Shown piece after piece: positions 29,401-42,500 of a DNA stretch of 64,000 nt (position 1 is its first letter; each line of letters opens with the position of its first letter). The position numbers and the translations under genes are program-made. The DNA is from Nereocystis luetkeana. Lineage: Eukaryota > Sar > Phaeophyceae > Laminariales > Laminariaceae. The stretch covers positions 9,661,562 through 9,725,561 of the forward strand of contig JARUPZ010000020.1 of assembly GCA_031213475.1 (NCBI GenBank). The letters are read 5' to 3'. Below the pieces are notes generated by a model. It did not search any database. It was not told the DNA's origin and saw only the letters and a list, made by a program, of their open reading frames with translations.

Positions 29401-32400
29401 CTGCGGGGAGGGTCGGAGGGGTGGCGAATGGACGGGGTGTGGTGGGGGCAGGGGAGTTTGTATTGAGGCAGGGGGAGGCGGTGTTTGGGGGGGGAGGAGA
29501 ATGGGAGCCGCCGTGGTCGGGAGTCCCCCGGCCATCGGAGCTTGTGCCTCCTTCTGTGTTTCAGGTACGTCAGGATCGTGGGGCGTTGTTCTTGTTGTTA
29601 CTGCTCCTGCTGCTGCTGCTGCCGTTGCTACTGTTGCTGTCGCTGTTGCTGTCGCTGGTGCTTGTACTTGTGCTGATGCTGGTGTTTCTGTTGTCGCTGA
29701 TGCTAATGCTCAGCAGTGTCTTCCTCAGCAAGCACGTGATAATGACAACACCACCATGCCAGTAACAGGGTCCACACAGCTATCTACAGCAGTGTCGCTG
29801 AGCCCCGCCCCCCCTAACTACGGCCGTGCACGGCAAAGGTCTTCCTCCCCCTCCTCGATTCCCCACGTTTGCTGGTTAGAAACTAACCGTTCTTGTCCAC
29901 CAAGAACAGTGCTTTTCAGCAGTTTCACTAAGCCCTACCCACCTCCCCGATACCCCAGGCTTGCTGGTTGGAAAACCGGCTCTTCTTGATGGACAAGAAT
30001 ATCTTCAGCGCAGAGTACCTTAACTGGGTGTGCGACCTTACGGCTCTAATACCGCCCCCTCCGAAAACGCCTTACGCGGCTTCATCGAGAACCTCGACCG
30101 CCTGGGACGGAGAAGGGGGAAGAGAAGGGGCCGGAGAGGATGCCGACGACGTGTTGAATGTCGATGAGGTGGAGGTATCGGCTGCGAAGGTGGCTCTTTA
30201 TCTGGCCCTGGACACGGTTGCGAGAGCTAAGGATAAGGAAAGACTGACGCAACTGATGCGCTACGTGAGGAGCTGGTTTCGCGCGAGTCCGGCTGTTTGC
30301 CGATGGGCTCTCGAGCAGGCAAGAAGAGGGGGGGGGGTACACCCATGTCATGCATGCCGTTGTCGTATGTCCATGTACCCATTTCTTCCCACAATGCCGG
30401 GATGGAGCATGTCGGGCTTTCACCGAGCAGGCAGGCATTGCTTGCACCAAAAGGGGGGGGGGGGATTGGTGCTCTGTGGTGGTGGGATATATATATATAT
30501 ATATAATATATATAATATATGTTTTGTGGGCAGGGGGTGCGAAACGGATGCGACGAGGGCGGTGGTGGTGGGCTTGGGGAGGGTGGGGGTGTTGGTGGTG
30601 TCGGTGGTGTCGGTGGTGTCAGTGGTGGTTTGTTGGTGTTGGTGTGGTTGTCGATGTTCGGTGTTGTTGTCGATGTTGTTGCTTGTGCTGTCGCTGGTTG
30701 TTGCTGTTGCTCCTGTTGTTGTCGCTGGTTGTTGCTGTTGCTCCTGTTGCTGTGCGGTTGCTGTTGCTGGGTGTTCTGGGACCGCTATCAAACCAAGCGG
30801 AATTGTGACACCCCTATTTTCCGACCGCATGAAACGCTTCGTGATGGACGAAAGCAAACACTTCTATGATGATGCAATGGAAAAAACGCAAGGGAATTCA
30901 ACTCTCCCCTTGTCTCACGACCGCCCCCCCCCCCCCCCCCCCCCCCCCTCCCCCCCTCCCTCCCCCCCTACACGTGTTCGGCTCTCAATCAATACCACGT
31001 GCCAAGCAGATGACGATGAACAACTATTGGCAGCAGACGATGCTGCTGCAGTGCACCCTCCAGGGGGTGCGCTACGAGTTCCTCCAGCTTTGCGTCGAGC
31101 TCTGCCGCTGCTTTGCCCCCGCCGAGCGCCACCTGTACTACGAGGAGAACCCCGCTGTTGGTGACCACTTGTACCTCGCTGCCGTGAGGCAGAGGGAAAG
31201 GAAGGAGAGGGAGCGGGAGATAGGGATAAATGCGGGAGCCGGGGTTGGGGTAGGTCGAAGCGCAGCCAATGAGGTGCGGTGTGGGAGGGCGGGGGTGGGG
31301 GAGGGGGATATGGAGGGGAGAGGGGATGTGAAGAGGAGGGGAGGGGAGGGGAGGCGAGGGGAGGGGAGGCGAGGGGAGGGGAGGGGAGGCTAGGCGGAGG
31401 GTTCACATCGGTACACGTAGATGTATTGTGTGAGTTCATTCGTCAGTGCCGGGGGGGATTGTAGTAAAAAAAAACGGACTTTGTATCGCTGCATCGTTTT
31501 AGGTTGCCAGGGGCAGAGGCCATGACCACATGTCGCCGCCTTGTCTGCCTGCCTGTCCGTCTGTTGGTTCCTTTGCCCCTACGTTACCCACTTATGTTTT
31601 TTTCCTTCTCATTTAATCTTTTCTGCATCGTGATTTGTGTCCCGTGTGTTGGTTCTGACGCTCTCGCGGATGGATGCCCTCCAGGCCGTTTCTAGTGGGA
31701 CGGGCGGTGCCGGGTTAGACCTGATGGACGTGATGGAAGAGCTCGATAAGGGCGACATGGCCGCAAGATTAGCTTCAGCAGAGGTACGGACGATCCCATG
31801 TTGGTGCTATAGTGTGCCTGCTACACTAGAGTTGAACCCCGTCCGGCACCCGTTGCAAACGGGTACTCGGACTTTTTGGTATATATCACCGGTACCCGTG
31901 GCCGGGTACCCGTTTCTTCAGGCACACATACCCGGGTGCCCGGGTGGTGCGGGTACCCGGGTACCCGGACAACATACGGAGCTGTGCTGTTGCTGTTGAA
32001 GAACAATCCGAACTTCCCGTCCCACCGTCTTGCTTCAATCCTCGCAATAGCGGGATGTTTGTTACCGGTCTGTTACCAACCGGTTTACTGCACTGCCGTG
32101 TGCTTGCGTATCTAGCACCGGTCCAGTCCTCCGTATATACTCTCTCCAGAATTAAGTTATGTTCAACCTCAATCACGCTAGCTCTCTTTCTATTGTACCC
32201 CCCAACCAAACATGCCTTCCATGTATGTTGATATTCAATTCCCGCTCCACAAACCCCAGATTCCCTGCGCATAGTCTTGATATGAAAGCGGACATGCACG
32301 CGGAAAAGAGCGGGGAAAAAAGTACTATGAAGTAAACATTCTGGACCCGATGACGAGACGATGTTCATGTTTTCGGTCTTCGATGTGTCCTCTCCTCCCG

Positions 32401-35400
32401 TTTTTTTTTTTTTTACGTTTTCCCTTCATGTAATATATTGTGTTTCTTGAGCGTAGTGTATTTTAGGATGCGTATTGTCCAACACGCGTACATTGTATCC
32501 AATCCGAGCAACAAAGCCAGTCGACCGCGTGGCCTAAACGCGGCGGTGAAGATGAGGTGGCCTTCCTACCGTGTAGCAGCAGTCCTACGTGATGTTTTCT
32601 TAGTTAGAATGTTTTGCACGGCAGAGACGCGAGTGTTGGACTTACAGGTAGTAGCACGCAGCAGCGGGGCTTTTATTCTCTTTGTGTTTTTCTTCGCTTT
32701 GTGCAAAGTTTCGTGTTTTTTTTTTTTCCAGTCTTCGCTGCCGTGGCCGCACGGTAACAGTGTCCCTCCGGACATAATAGGTTTGAATTTCCACCTACGC
32801 AGGTCTTCGGCTTGTCCTTGTTCGTCCCTCCAGGCCACAGGCGAACGTCGGAGGTGTTAGGCCCGCAGCCCGTACTCAACTTGTTCTATTTCGCTTTGCC
32901 TTTTTTTTGTGCTTGGGTGAATAACTCCTGATCCGCAGTGTACCATATGCCCCCTCCGTCTCGAAAGGGGCGCGCGGTCAATCAAACGACTAAGGCAACC
33001 AACAAATGAGTACCCCCCCTCCCCCCCCGTCTATTTCCCCTCCCCCCCCCCCCCTCTCCCCTCCCCCCCCCCCCTCGTTTGTGTCCTTTGCGCGACGTGA
33101 AAATGTGGCTCGCACGCGCGCGCCTCGAAGGAAATGGGGGCACCGTTCGCGCCCGGCGACGTGGGCAGGGTACGGGCACGGCTCAAGGAGATGGAGGAGG
33201 CCGGCGAGGTGATCGGCTACCGCGGCAGGATGAGGACGGGCTCCAGTTCGTCGTTCGAGTCTACGGACGGCACCGGGGGCGGCTCTGACGTGAGCAAAAC
33301 CGGGAGCATCATGGTGCTGATGCGATGCGGTCCTTTGTTGTTCGTGTGTTTGTGCGGGGTGTGTTGCAGGTCTTCGTTTTTGCAGTTTGTTCCTGGGCAG
33401 TTCTGGCTCCAACTCGAACCAATCCACACGCAACCCACACCCACACCGAACCCAGTCCGGTCGAACTCAACTTGACCCAACCCAGCCCATTCCAACCCAA
33501 CTCCGACCCAACCTATAACCCAACCCAACCCAACTCAACCCAACTCAACCCAACCTAAATTCAACAAACTCCAACCTAAACCCTAACCAAAACTAAAACC
33601 CAGCTCCTAACCGAAAACCCTCTCCTGCGCGCTCCCGACGGCCCAGATTTTCCCCACGATGGGGTCGGGTAGCGTAGCCAGCGACGACGCAGACTTTGGC
33701 GACCGCGAGGAGGACATCTGGCCTCCCCTGTCCCCTCCCCTGGAAGAGTACATGGAAGCCCACCACGACGCCGACCGCGACCGGCCCAGTGACGGCTCCC
33801 GTGACGGCTCCCGTGACGGCTCCCGTGACGGCTCCCGAATGATGGTTGACCAACCCGGACACGCCGAACGCGATGACTGTGGTGATGGTGATAAACGTGG
33901 AGAGGGGGTGAACGGTGGCGCCGACAGTGTCGGAGGAGGTTCGAAGCAGCCGCGTGAGACTAGCGAGGCGGGAGGAGAAGGAGGAGATGTCGGCGGGGGT
34001 AGCGGTGATGGGCTTCCGGCGATGTTCACTCCGGGAGCGGCGAAGAACGAGGGGTCGGAGATGGCGGCGGAGGTGGCTGCGGTGGCTGCGACGAGTTGCA
34101 GCTTGTCAAGGCCTGCGAAGGTGGGCGCTAGGGGAGAGGTTGCGGCGGGGGCGCAAGGGGGAGGGGGCGGGGGAGCGGGGAGCAGGGAGCGATCGACGTC
34201 GCCGACTTTATCTTCGTCGTCATCTTCTTCGCTGCTGCTGCCGCCTGAGGACTCGCCGCGTCCGACTTCAGCGCGCCTTTCTTCGGAGAGGGGGGGGGGG
34301 TCCGGGGGGGGGGAGGACCCCTCCGCGCGAAAGCCACCATCGCCATTGTCGTCTGCGGTTGCGCCGGAGCAAGGCCACGATGGAAGGGGCGAAAGCCTCC
34401 CCATCGCTAGGGGGAGGGGGGTGGGGGTTGGAGAAACCACGTGCGATGCTGCGGAAATAGAAGCTCAAGCCAAAGCGCAAACGGAAACGGAAGCGGAGGC
34501 GGAGCAAGCGCAACCGCAAGCAGAAGCAGAAGCAGACGCGGCGCGAGACGAAGCAGAAGGAGAGCAGGTGGAAGCCGAAGCGCAGGCGCAGGCGAACATC
34601 GCGGGCATGGCTAGGCTGATGGGGGTGGGCATGACGATCTGGACTCGGCTCGGGCAGCTGGCCGCGGCGCGCCAGCTGCAGGACGGTGTGGACCCGCCGA
34701 GACATGACCACGGTGGCCTCGAGCAGCATGGACGACGGAGTGACGACCACCATGATGGTGGGGCGGCAACAGCAGCAGCAGCAGCAGCAGCAGCGGCGGC
34801 AGTGGCAGCGGAAGCGGCGGCTGCTGAGGATGCAAGGGTAGCGGCAGCGACAGGGTTAGCGAGCGGACAGCAAAAGCGACCGAAGCGGAAGGGCGAAGAA
34901 GGCGGTGGCGGTGGCGGTGGCGATGGTAGTGGCATGTGCGTCGGTAACGGAAGCGACGGCCAAAATTCATCAATATCGGAAGCGGTAACGAAAGCGGCAA
35001 CGGCGACTGAAGCGGTAACGGGAGCGGTAACGGCGGCTGGAACGGTAACGGAAGCGGTAACGGTGGCTGAAGCGGCCACACAATCGGTAGCGGAATCAGT
35101 AACGGAATCGGTAACGGCAGCTAAAATAGAAAAGGGAGCGGGTAGGGGAGCGTCTGGGTCGAAGAAGAGGCCTCTGTCGGCGCTGGAAACTGGGCGGGAT
35201 GAAGGGAGAGCGATGCCTTCGGGTCGGGGGGGTGAGGGGACGGGTGTGGAGAGCGGCAGTCCGGGCGGCGGCTTTGTCCCGGCGGCGGGCGCGAAAATTG
35301 ATGGGCAGAGGGGGAAGAGGAGACTCGCCGAACGGGACTCGTCGCGGCAAGATGTGAGACGATGTGAAACGACACACACTGGTTTGCCTTGTCAAAAGTA

Positions 35401-36503
35401 CTTCTTTTTTTCACAGTGGACTGTCTTCACTCGTAGATCGTAGAGAAATTGACTGGAATTACTGGTGGGTCATGGAGACAAGATGATGGAGAGTGAAGAA
35501 TGTGCTTGGCTTTGCGGGAGTAGAAAATGTGGACGGCAGCTACTACTAGAGAATGCTATTCTTGGACAAAAAGTTCGTCAGCGTACCTACTCGTAGCTTT
35601 TTCCACCAGTTTTGTCGTGCTTTCTGGGGTTCCGAAGGAGTTCAACATGGCATGGTGCTTTCCCCTTCACGCCCTATCGTTTCACTGTGATCCTTTCCGC
35701 CGTTTCCTCTCATTGGGTTGTTGCTGCTTTTTTTTTAACGCCTATTCTTTCACGCTGTTCCTTACAGGCCTTTCCCTCTCTTCACGCCCTGTTCCTTTCA
35801 CGCTGTCCCTACCACGCCTTTCCCCTTGCACGCCGTTCCTTCCGTTCACGATTCCCCCCTCCGTGGTGTTCTTTCCATGCGCTCCCTTTTGCGCTTTCCC
35901 GTTCACGCTGTCCCTTTGCTCGCTTTTTTCCCTTTTGCACTGCTGCCCCTTTCCACGTTTTTCTTGATTTTTCCCCGCCATTGTCTTTACATTTATTTTG
36001 TTTTCCCTTATGCTGTTGTCCCCCCTCTTTTCGTAGCTCGAGCCCCAGCTGAACCCCGAGGAGGAGGGCCCGCTGAATACGACGAGCGTTTTGTTCGAGG
36101 AGGTGGTGCAGCGAACACGGTGGTGGAACTCCCGGGCTCTCGTCCCTCGATTCGTCGGAACCATCCTCGACTTGTTGCAGGAGGTGCGGTGGGATATGTT
36201 GGTGGCGGTGGTAGTAAGGAAGGGGGGAGGACGGGGTGGTAGTGGTGGTGGTGGTGGTGGTGGTGGTGATAGTGTTGCTGGTTTTGGTGGTTTTGGTGGT
36301 GGTCGTAATTCAGGCTGTCGCTGATGTCTTTCGTTGACGATTGTTTCCCACCCTCTCCGACACGCCTACCTCCAAGCCCCACCCCTACCCTCGCCTCCAT
36401 CGCCACCCCCCACCCACCCCCAACCCCCTCTGCTACCCCCGACCCCTACCCCACCTAACCCCGCTTCTTTCCGTCGATGGCGTCTTGCAGCTTCACGCCC
36501 CGA

Positions 36504-36536
<33 letters not shown>

Positions 36537-39500
36537 GCAGCGGCGGCAGCGGCGGCAGCGGCGGTGGCGGCGGCGGCGGCGTTAGGGGTGTCCCAGGGCG
36601 GTCAGCTGGCGGCGGCTGCGGACCAAGAAGGGGTACGCCACTGGTGCAGATGCGCAAGCAGTCGGAGCACTTGTTCGCTTTCCTGCTGGAGATAAGCCGC
36701 ATAGGCCCAGAGGAGAAGCGGTGGCTGGTTCGCGCAGGAACGATTCCTAGGTGAGGGGGGGAAGTCGATTCCAAAAGCCCAACCCCCCTGATTGGGTAGC
36801 CAGCCTCGCTGATTGGGTGTGGGGTGTGGGGGCGGGTGGGGGCGGGGGGGGCGGGTGGAAGGGATGGGGGGGGGTATTGTAGGTGGCTGAGCGGGTGAGT
36901 GAAGGTGTGCGCATTGTGTGTGGTTTTGTTTGGTTGTGTGTTCGTGCGTGGGGATGTGTTCTATAGCTTGCCGCGTGGCTTGTTGAAGATCACCAAGCAC
37001 GACGCGGTGAAGCGTAACGCGCCTTGACGGGCTGGGACCTGGGACCGGTGACCGGCCGTGACGTGTCGTGACGTATCGTGACATGACGTGGCTCATGACG
37101 TGTCCGTGACATGTGTCCGTGACTGCTGACGTTCGTCGGGGGGTAGGGGTGGGAACAGATGTGGATGTGGGGGAATGTGGGCTCGGGATGGGGTCGAGGA
37201 AGAGTTGTGGGAAGGGAGTCGGGGGCGAAGGGACTCGTGGTGCGGTTGTGAATAGAGGCGTTGTGTCATGTGTGCTGAGGATGTGTCGTGACTGGTGATG
37301 TGTCGTAACTAGATATAAGCACCGGATCTAGATATAAACGGTTCTCAACGGTTCTCGGAAACCCAGAAGGCATGCGTGTTTGTTCTTTTTTTCAAACAAG
37401 AACTGGCAGTTTCCGAGGTCCGGCTATCACCGGTTTCACCGGAAAACTGGTTATTTTTTTTCGTCCTAAAATGTGCCTGCAGCAGTGGATAACGTATTGT
37501 TAAACTTGACTGTTAATACCAGTTACTAAACGTGACAGCATGAAAGTTGGTTGATTCGACGTCGCTTGTGCCTACCAGGGTACCTTGATAATTATTACTA
37601 TTGCGGGGGGCCATAGTTAATAGCACCTAATATTGTTAGTAAAAATGGTTAAATACACAGATTTTTATGTATACCACAGGTCCTATTAACCCTTTTAGAA
37701 CCGCAGTCCGCCTTTGGGGACAAACTGCTCAAATTTCAAGGCGTTTGCCCATGAAACGGGACTGCGGTTCTAACGGGGTTAACCATGGTCCCCCGTAATA
37801 ATAGTCACGCTGACGACAACCCGAAATTAGGTGGATCCCAGCATCGATTGTGCGGGATAATCGACGTTGAATCACACCACACCCAACACTCGTGTCATGT
37901 TTAGAGGCCAGCAGAGCAACTGTTTGCTTGTACTCGTCGCACGTAGCCGTGACGGCAATTTGTTGAGCTTCGGGATCACTTATTGGTCGGGTCTCTTGTG
38001 GTGGTTTTTGTGCATTCTGACTATTAATAGTGTTGGTAGTGATTCAAACAAAGGGCTTGATTTGACCTTTGTTTTTTTTTAGCCTTCTTTGGTTGGTTAA
38101 TCATGATCATTTGAGTGCTTATCTTGTATGGCGTTTAGTATGGCATACTATTAATAGATCCTTTGTGCATATTTTTATGGCACTTTAGTATGGCCATGCT
38201 GAAACCCATACGATATATTTGTGTACTAAAATGCATACCAGTACACTTTTTGTTTTTGCAGGTTAAATAAGGGGCATCCTGTGAATCCCTTACACTTTAT
38301 TTATATGGCGTTTATTTTATCACACTAAAAAACCATACAGCTAAAATAACGTTAAAATCAAGGACCTGATGATCAGAATACTCTTGACTAGAATTCTTGA
38401 TCAATTATGTTTTTTTGTTGATTCCCAGCGCTTGAGTCTGACGTCGTGCTTTTTACTCATACGCGCTGATCAACAACAATACGCGTGGCAATCCATGCCA
38501 AAGAGACGCATTATTTGCGAACGGAACCAAACGCGCTCTTGTGAGTACACCGCAAGGTGCCACGCAATGAAAAACCAACCTGGTTTGCAGTGTTGTGCTT
38601 GGTTTGCCACTCGAAATATTCGATTAACCGGTTAAAACCGGCGAAAGAACCGGTGTAAAAACCGTTTTTTTTTTTTTTTTTTCAGAATAACGCCTCCTAT
38701 CCGGTTTTCGATTTTTCGAAAATGCCATCCGGTGGCCATCTCTGGGTGTGATACGTCGTGACATACCATGACTGGTTACATCCCGTACCGTGACATGCCA
38801 CTACCGATAACCGCAGGGTGCTGCACGCCGTCCTGGGCGAGGCCTGCATGATCGTCCCGGAGGAGTTCCTGGAGAGATGTGGCGGCGCGAGCCGCTGCAC
38901 GGGGGGGGACGACGACGTCGATTTGTACGGGAAGGATCCAGCGTCCGACGAGTGGATTTCGGGTACCGCCGCCTTCGCCCCTTGCCTTCGGCTGCTCGTG
39001 GAGTTGGCGTGTTCCTGTGTGGTTGTCGGGGATAGCCCGCCCCCGTTTTTCTTCGGCGGCTTGGAGGAGGCAACTCCCGGTGGGTTTCGATAGTTAACAT
39101 GACGCTTTTGGGGGCCCGAGGTGTGGTAACGTTTCACCCTCAGACGAATGAAAAAAAAAAGTATCCCACACTAATTCTGTCCAAGCGATGTGTCCCAACA
39201 AAATTTTGTTGCAGTTCTTAGAGGGGTTGGAGTGTAGAGGGCGGCAATTGCGGCAGTACTAACCGGCAGTACTGGCCGTCCATGGGAAGGACCAGTAAAG
39301 CAACAGCAGTACACGTGCCACTATGCTTTATCTATGGTGTGTCGCAGATAAATATCCCGTCACGCTGCACGTCGGGAATATAAAAATATCGAAGCATCCC
39401 CTATCCCCTGCCGTACGTAGCAGCCCGGGCCGTTCGTTTCGTGTGGCCGATGGTTGATGCTGTATCCGTCATGTTATTTCCGACGGTTCCATACCCTCTG

Positions 39501-42500
39501 TAGTCCGACAAGGGTTCGCGGGTCGGGCCGGGTCAGGTCGAGTCGGGTCGGGGGTGGATGACCCGGCCCGACCCTTGAGGGTTTGAAAACCTTCCGACCC
39601 GACCCGACCCGACCCGTGATATTTTAAGAAGTTCTTGACCCGATCCGGGTCGGGTCATGACCCGCGGAGAGCTAGGCATTCCCTTTACAGCTGGACCCAC
39701 TTTTTGGAGACAAACTTCTTGGAAGTAGAGTTCGAAGTGTTCGTAGTGGTGGAGGCTAATGTGTTGAATGTGCTTGGATGTAGTCCTGTGGGTTTTATTA
39801 TTATAGTTGATGTATTGGGTGCGTGAGTACACGGTTAGCTCCAGTAGTAAACAGGCTTGAGTATGTTGAATGTATTGTGGGTTTTAATATGCAGTAGGTC
39901 TCAAAATACATGTTTCCTTGTACAGCAACATCAGGTACCTGGTATGTTTTGTTTATGCCAGGTGTACAGCAGTGGTTTTGAATATAGCAAGTCTGTTTGA
40001 ATTCAAGGCGGGTTCCAATGTGGCGTATCGTCCAAAATTCGTTTGCTTCAGAGAATAGCTGTATGTTTCAATATTCCCTCTCTTTCCCTTCTAGTCTCTT
40101 GTCACTTTCTATAGCATTTTGTGACTTTTGTGACTTTTGTCATTTCGTAATTTAAGATTTTTGTCACACTATGTTGTCACCTTTTTCGTTTCAACATTTT
40201 TTTCAGGTCTGCACTGCCACTTCCGTTGCTTTCGTCGCTTTTGTCGCTTTTATCACTTTCTCGTTTTTGTCATTTTCGCCACTTGATCGCTTTTTTCACT
40301 TGTCCAGTAAGGTATTTAACGCCACTTTTGTCATCATTACGACTTTGTCCCTTTGTCGTTTTTCCTTTTTTTTTTCACTCGTTCTTCGTTTTTTGTCTCT
40401 TTTGTTTTTGTTGTCACGTCTTCACTTGTCAGTTGCAGCAGTCGCTTTCATCACCTTTGCCAATTTTGTCCGATATGTCAGGTTTTGTTCTCGTTGCTTG
40501 GTCCCTTTTGTCATATTTGTTTGTCAACTCACCCCCCCCCCATTCAATCTCTTTTTTTTCTTTACTCTTGTCGCCTTTGTTACGTTGTAGGGCTAGGGTT
40601 GCTGGCTACGGGAGGTAGAGCGCCGAGCCTGGGCGGATGCCGCGCAGTGGCATCCGTAGCGACCGAAGAGTACGAGTCGTGCTTGCCCCCAACCATGGAT
40701 AAGGGGACCCGAGAAAAATACGTGAGTTTGTTTTGTACGTTCGTCTCGTGTGACAATACGTCACACCTCGAAAATATCAGACATATCACGGTCTATGTAC
40801 TACTGTAGATCGTGTAGAACCTAGCCTGCCTTGCTGATGCTGTGCAGACTGTGTATAGTACAGATCCAACCTAGGAAACTTGTACTAAATCATCCAGAAT
40901 ATACGAGTCCCACCCGGCAACATGAGCTAGATCATACAGATCATACAGATCATCTGCCCTGAAAGATCTAGATCACTGAGTAGAGATCAATCTGTCCGCT
41001 GTGCGCAATGCTTCCATCGCGCGTGCTATATGATACACAAGAGTGTATGGCCTCGATGTATCTGATCTGTATGATCTAGCTCACTGAGTAGAGATCGATC
41101 TGTGCGCGGTGCCGCAATGCGTCCATCGCGCGTGCTATATGATACACAAGGGTGTATGGCCTCGATGTATTTTTGTTCCTTCCTTTCCTCTCCTCCTTCT
41201 CCTCCTCAGGACGAGGAAGTGATCGTGCTGCCGAACGAGGGGGAGGTGAGGATGCTCACGGACCCGCTAGTGCTGGAGGTGATGCTGGCGGGCAGGGCCA
41301 AGGCGGCAACACTCCCGCTAGTGCGTATGCACTCGGAGCAGCTGCAGTGCGTGCTCCGCCTCTCGAGGGTAAGCGCCCTCTCGGCACCAAGATGTGGGTT
41401 GACGGCTGACCGCAAGCTCGACCCGTCATGGCCTCTTCAACCTGTTTCTACCGCCCGTGTTTTTGTTTTTCTTCCCCATTTGTTTCTATTCAGCCTTATT
41501 TTCTTTCTCCCTCCTACTAGTACGGGGGGGCCATAGTAAATAGGACCAAATATTATTATTGGTAGTTAAAATAGCGAAATATTTAGGTTTTTGTGTGTAT
41601 CGTAGGTCCTATTTAATATGGTCCACCGTAATAACGGCAGTCGTAACTCAGATCCGGGGTCACATACATGGCAGGCAGTCTCTCCTCTCTCTCCCCCCCC
41701 CCCTCCCCACTACGGCTTGTTCGTGCCTTCAGTGACATTTTTATCGCGAGAAGACTTCAGCCCTTTTTTTCCCTCGTCGACTCGCGACTAATCACATGGA
41801 GTACGTTAATTTAAGTCTGAGTCCAAGCCGAAGCGGTTTTGTCCCTACACGGGTTAAGATTTGATATGCTTTACCACTCTGTTCCGAACTATAATCACCG
41901 TTTGGTTTAATAATTAGTGAAAAAACGTTTATTATATAGTGGGACGGAGTGGTACTGCTGTGGTTGTAGTATGTGGCCGTGACGGTCTAGTTTTGGCCCG
42001 TCAAGGTCTCTTTGACGAGATGTAATGCACTGTTTTTAGTGTGGGTTCCGTGACGGCCTTGACGCCTGTCCGTCAAGGGGCGCCGTCAAGGGGCAAGAGT
42101 GCGGTCAACCGGAAAATATTCTCCCCTATACTGATGTTGATGTGAGGATTTCCTTGACGGCCTTGACGGCTGTCCGTCGAAGGGCAAGAGTGCCGTCAAG
42201 TGATGGATTTTCTCCCGGGGGTGGTACTCGTGCTGCTGCAGTAGGGGGGGGGGGGGGGGGGAGGGTCGAAATGTATCGGTTGAAAATGAAGCGTAACGGT
42301 TCAAATGAAACTAGCGGTTGAAACGAAACTTGACGGCCTCGACGGCTGTCAGTCAAGGAGCAAGCGTGCCGTCAACCAGGCTTATTTTCTCCTGGGTAGT
42401 ACTGGTGCTGCCGCAAGGAAAGGTGGGGTGGGGGTGGGATGTAGGTGTTGACATGATGCGAAACGGGTGCACTGAAACTTGGTGGTTGAAACGAATTTTG

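Noticed and set aside
32467-32646. Possible exon MRIVQHAYIVSNPSNK and following
   Set aside because: It would enter in phase 2 after exon 19, which ends in phase 0.
34465-35379. 304-residue minus-strand frame
   Set aside because: Complement of low-complexity exon 21; poly-Ala/Pro/Ser with no motif.
36972-37026. Possible small exon LPRGLLKITKHDAV between exons 23 and 24
   Set aside because: No donor gives the phase needed, and exon 23 joins exon 24 without a gap against USP34.
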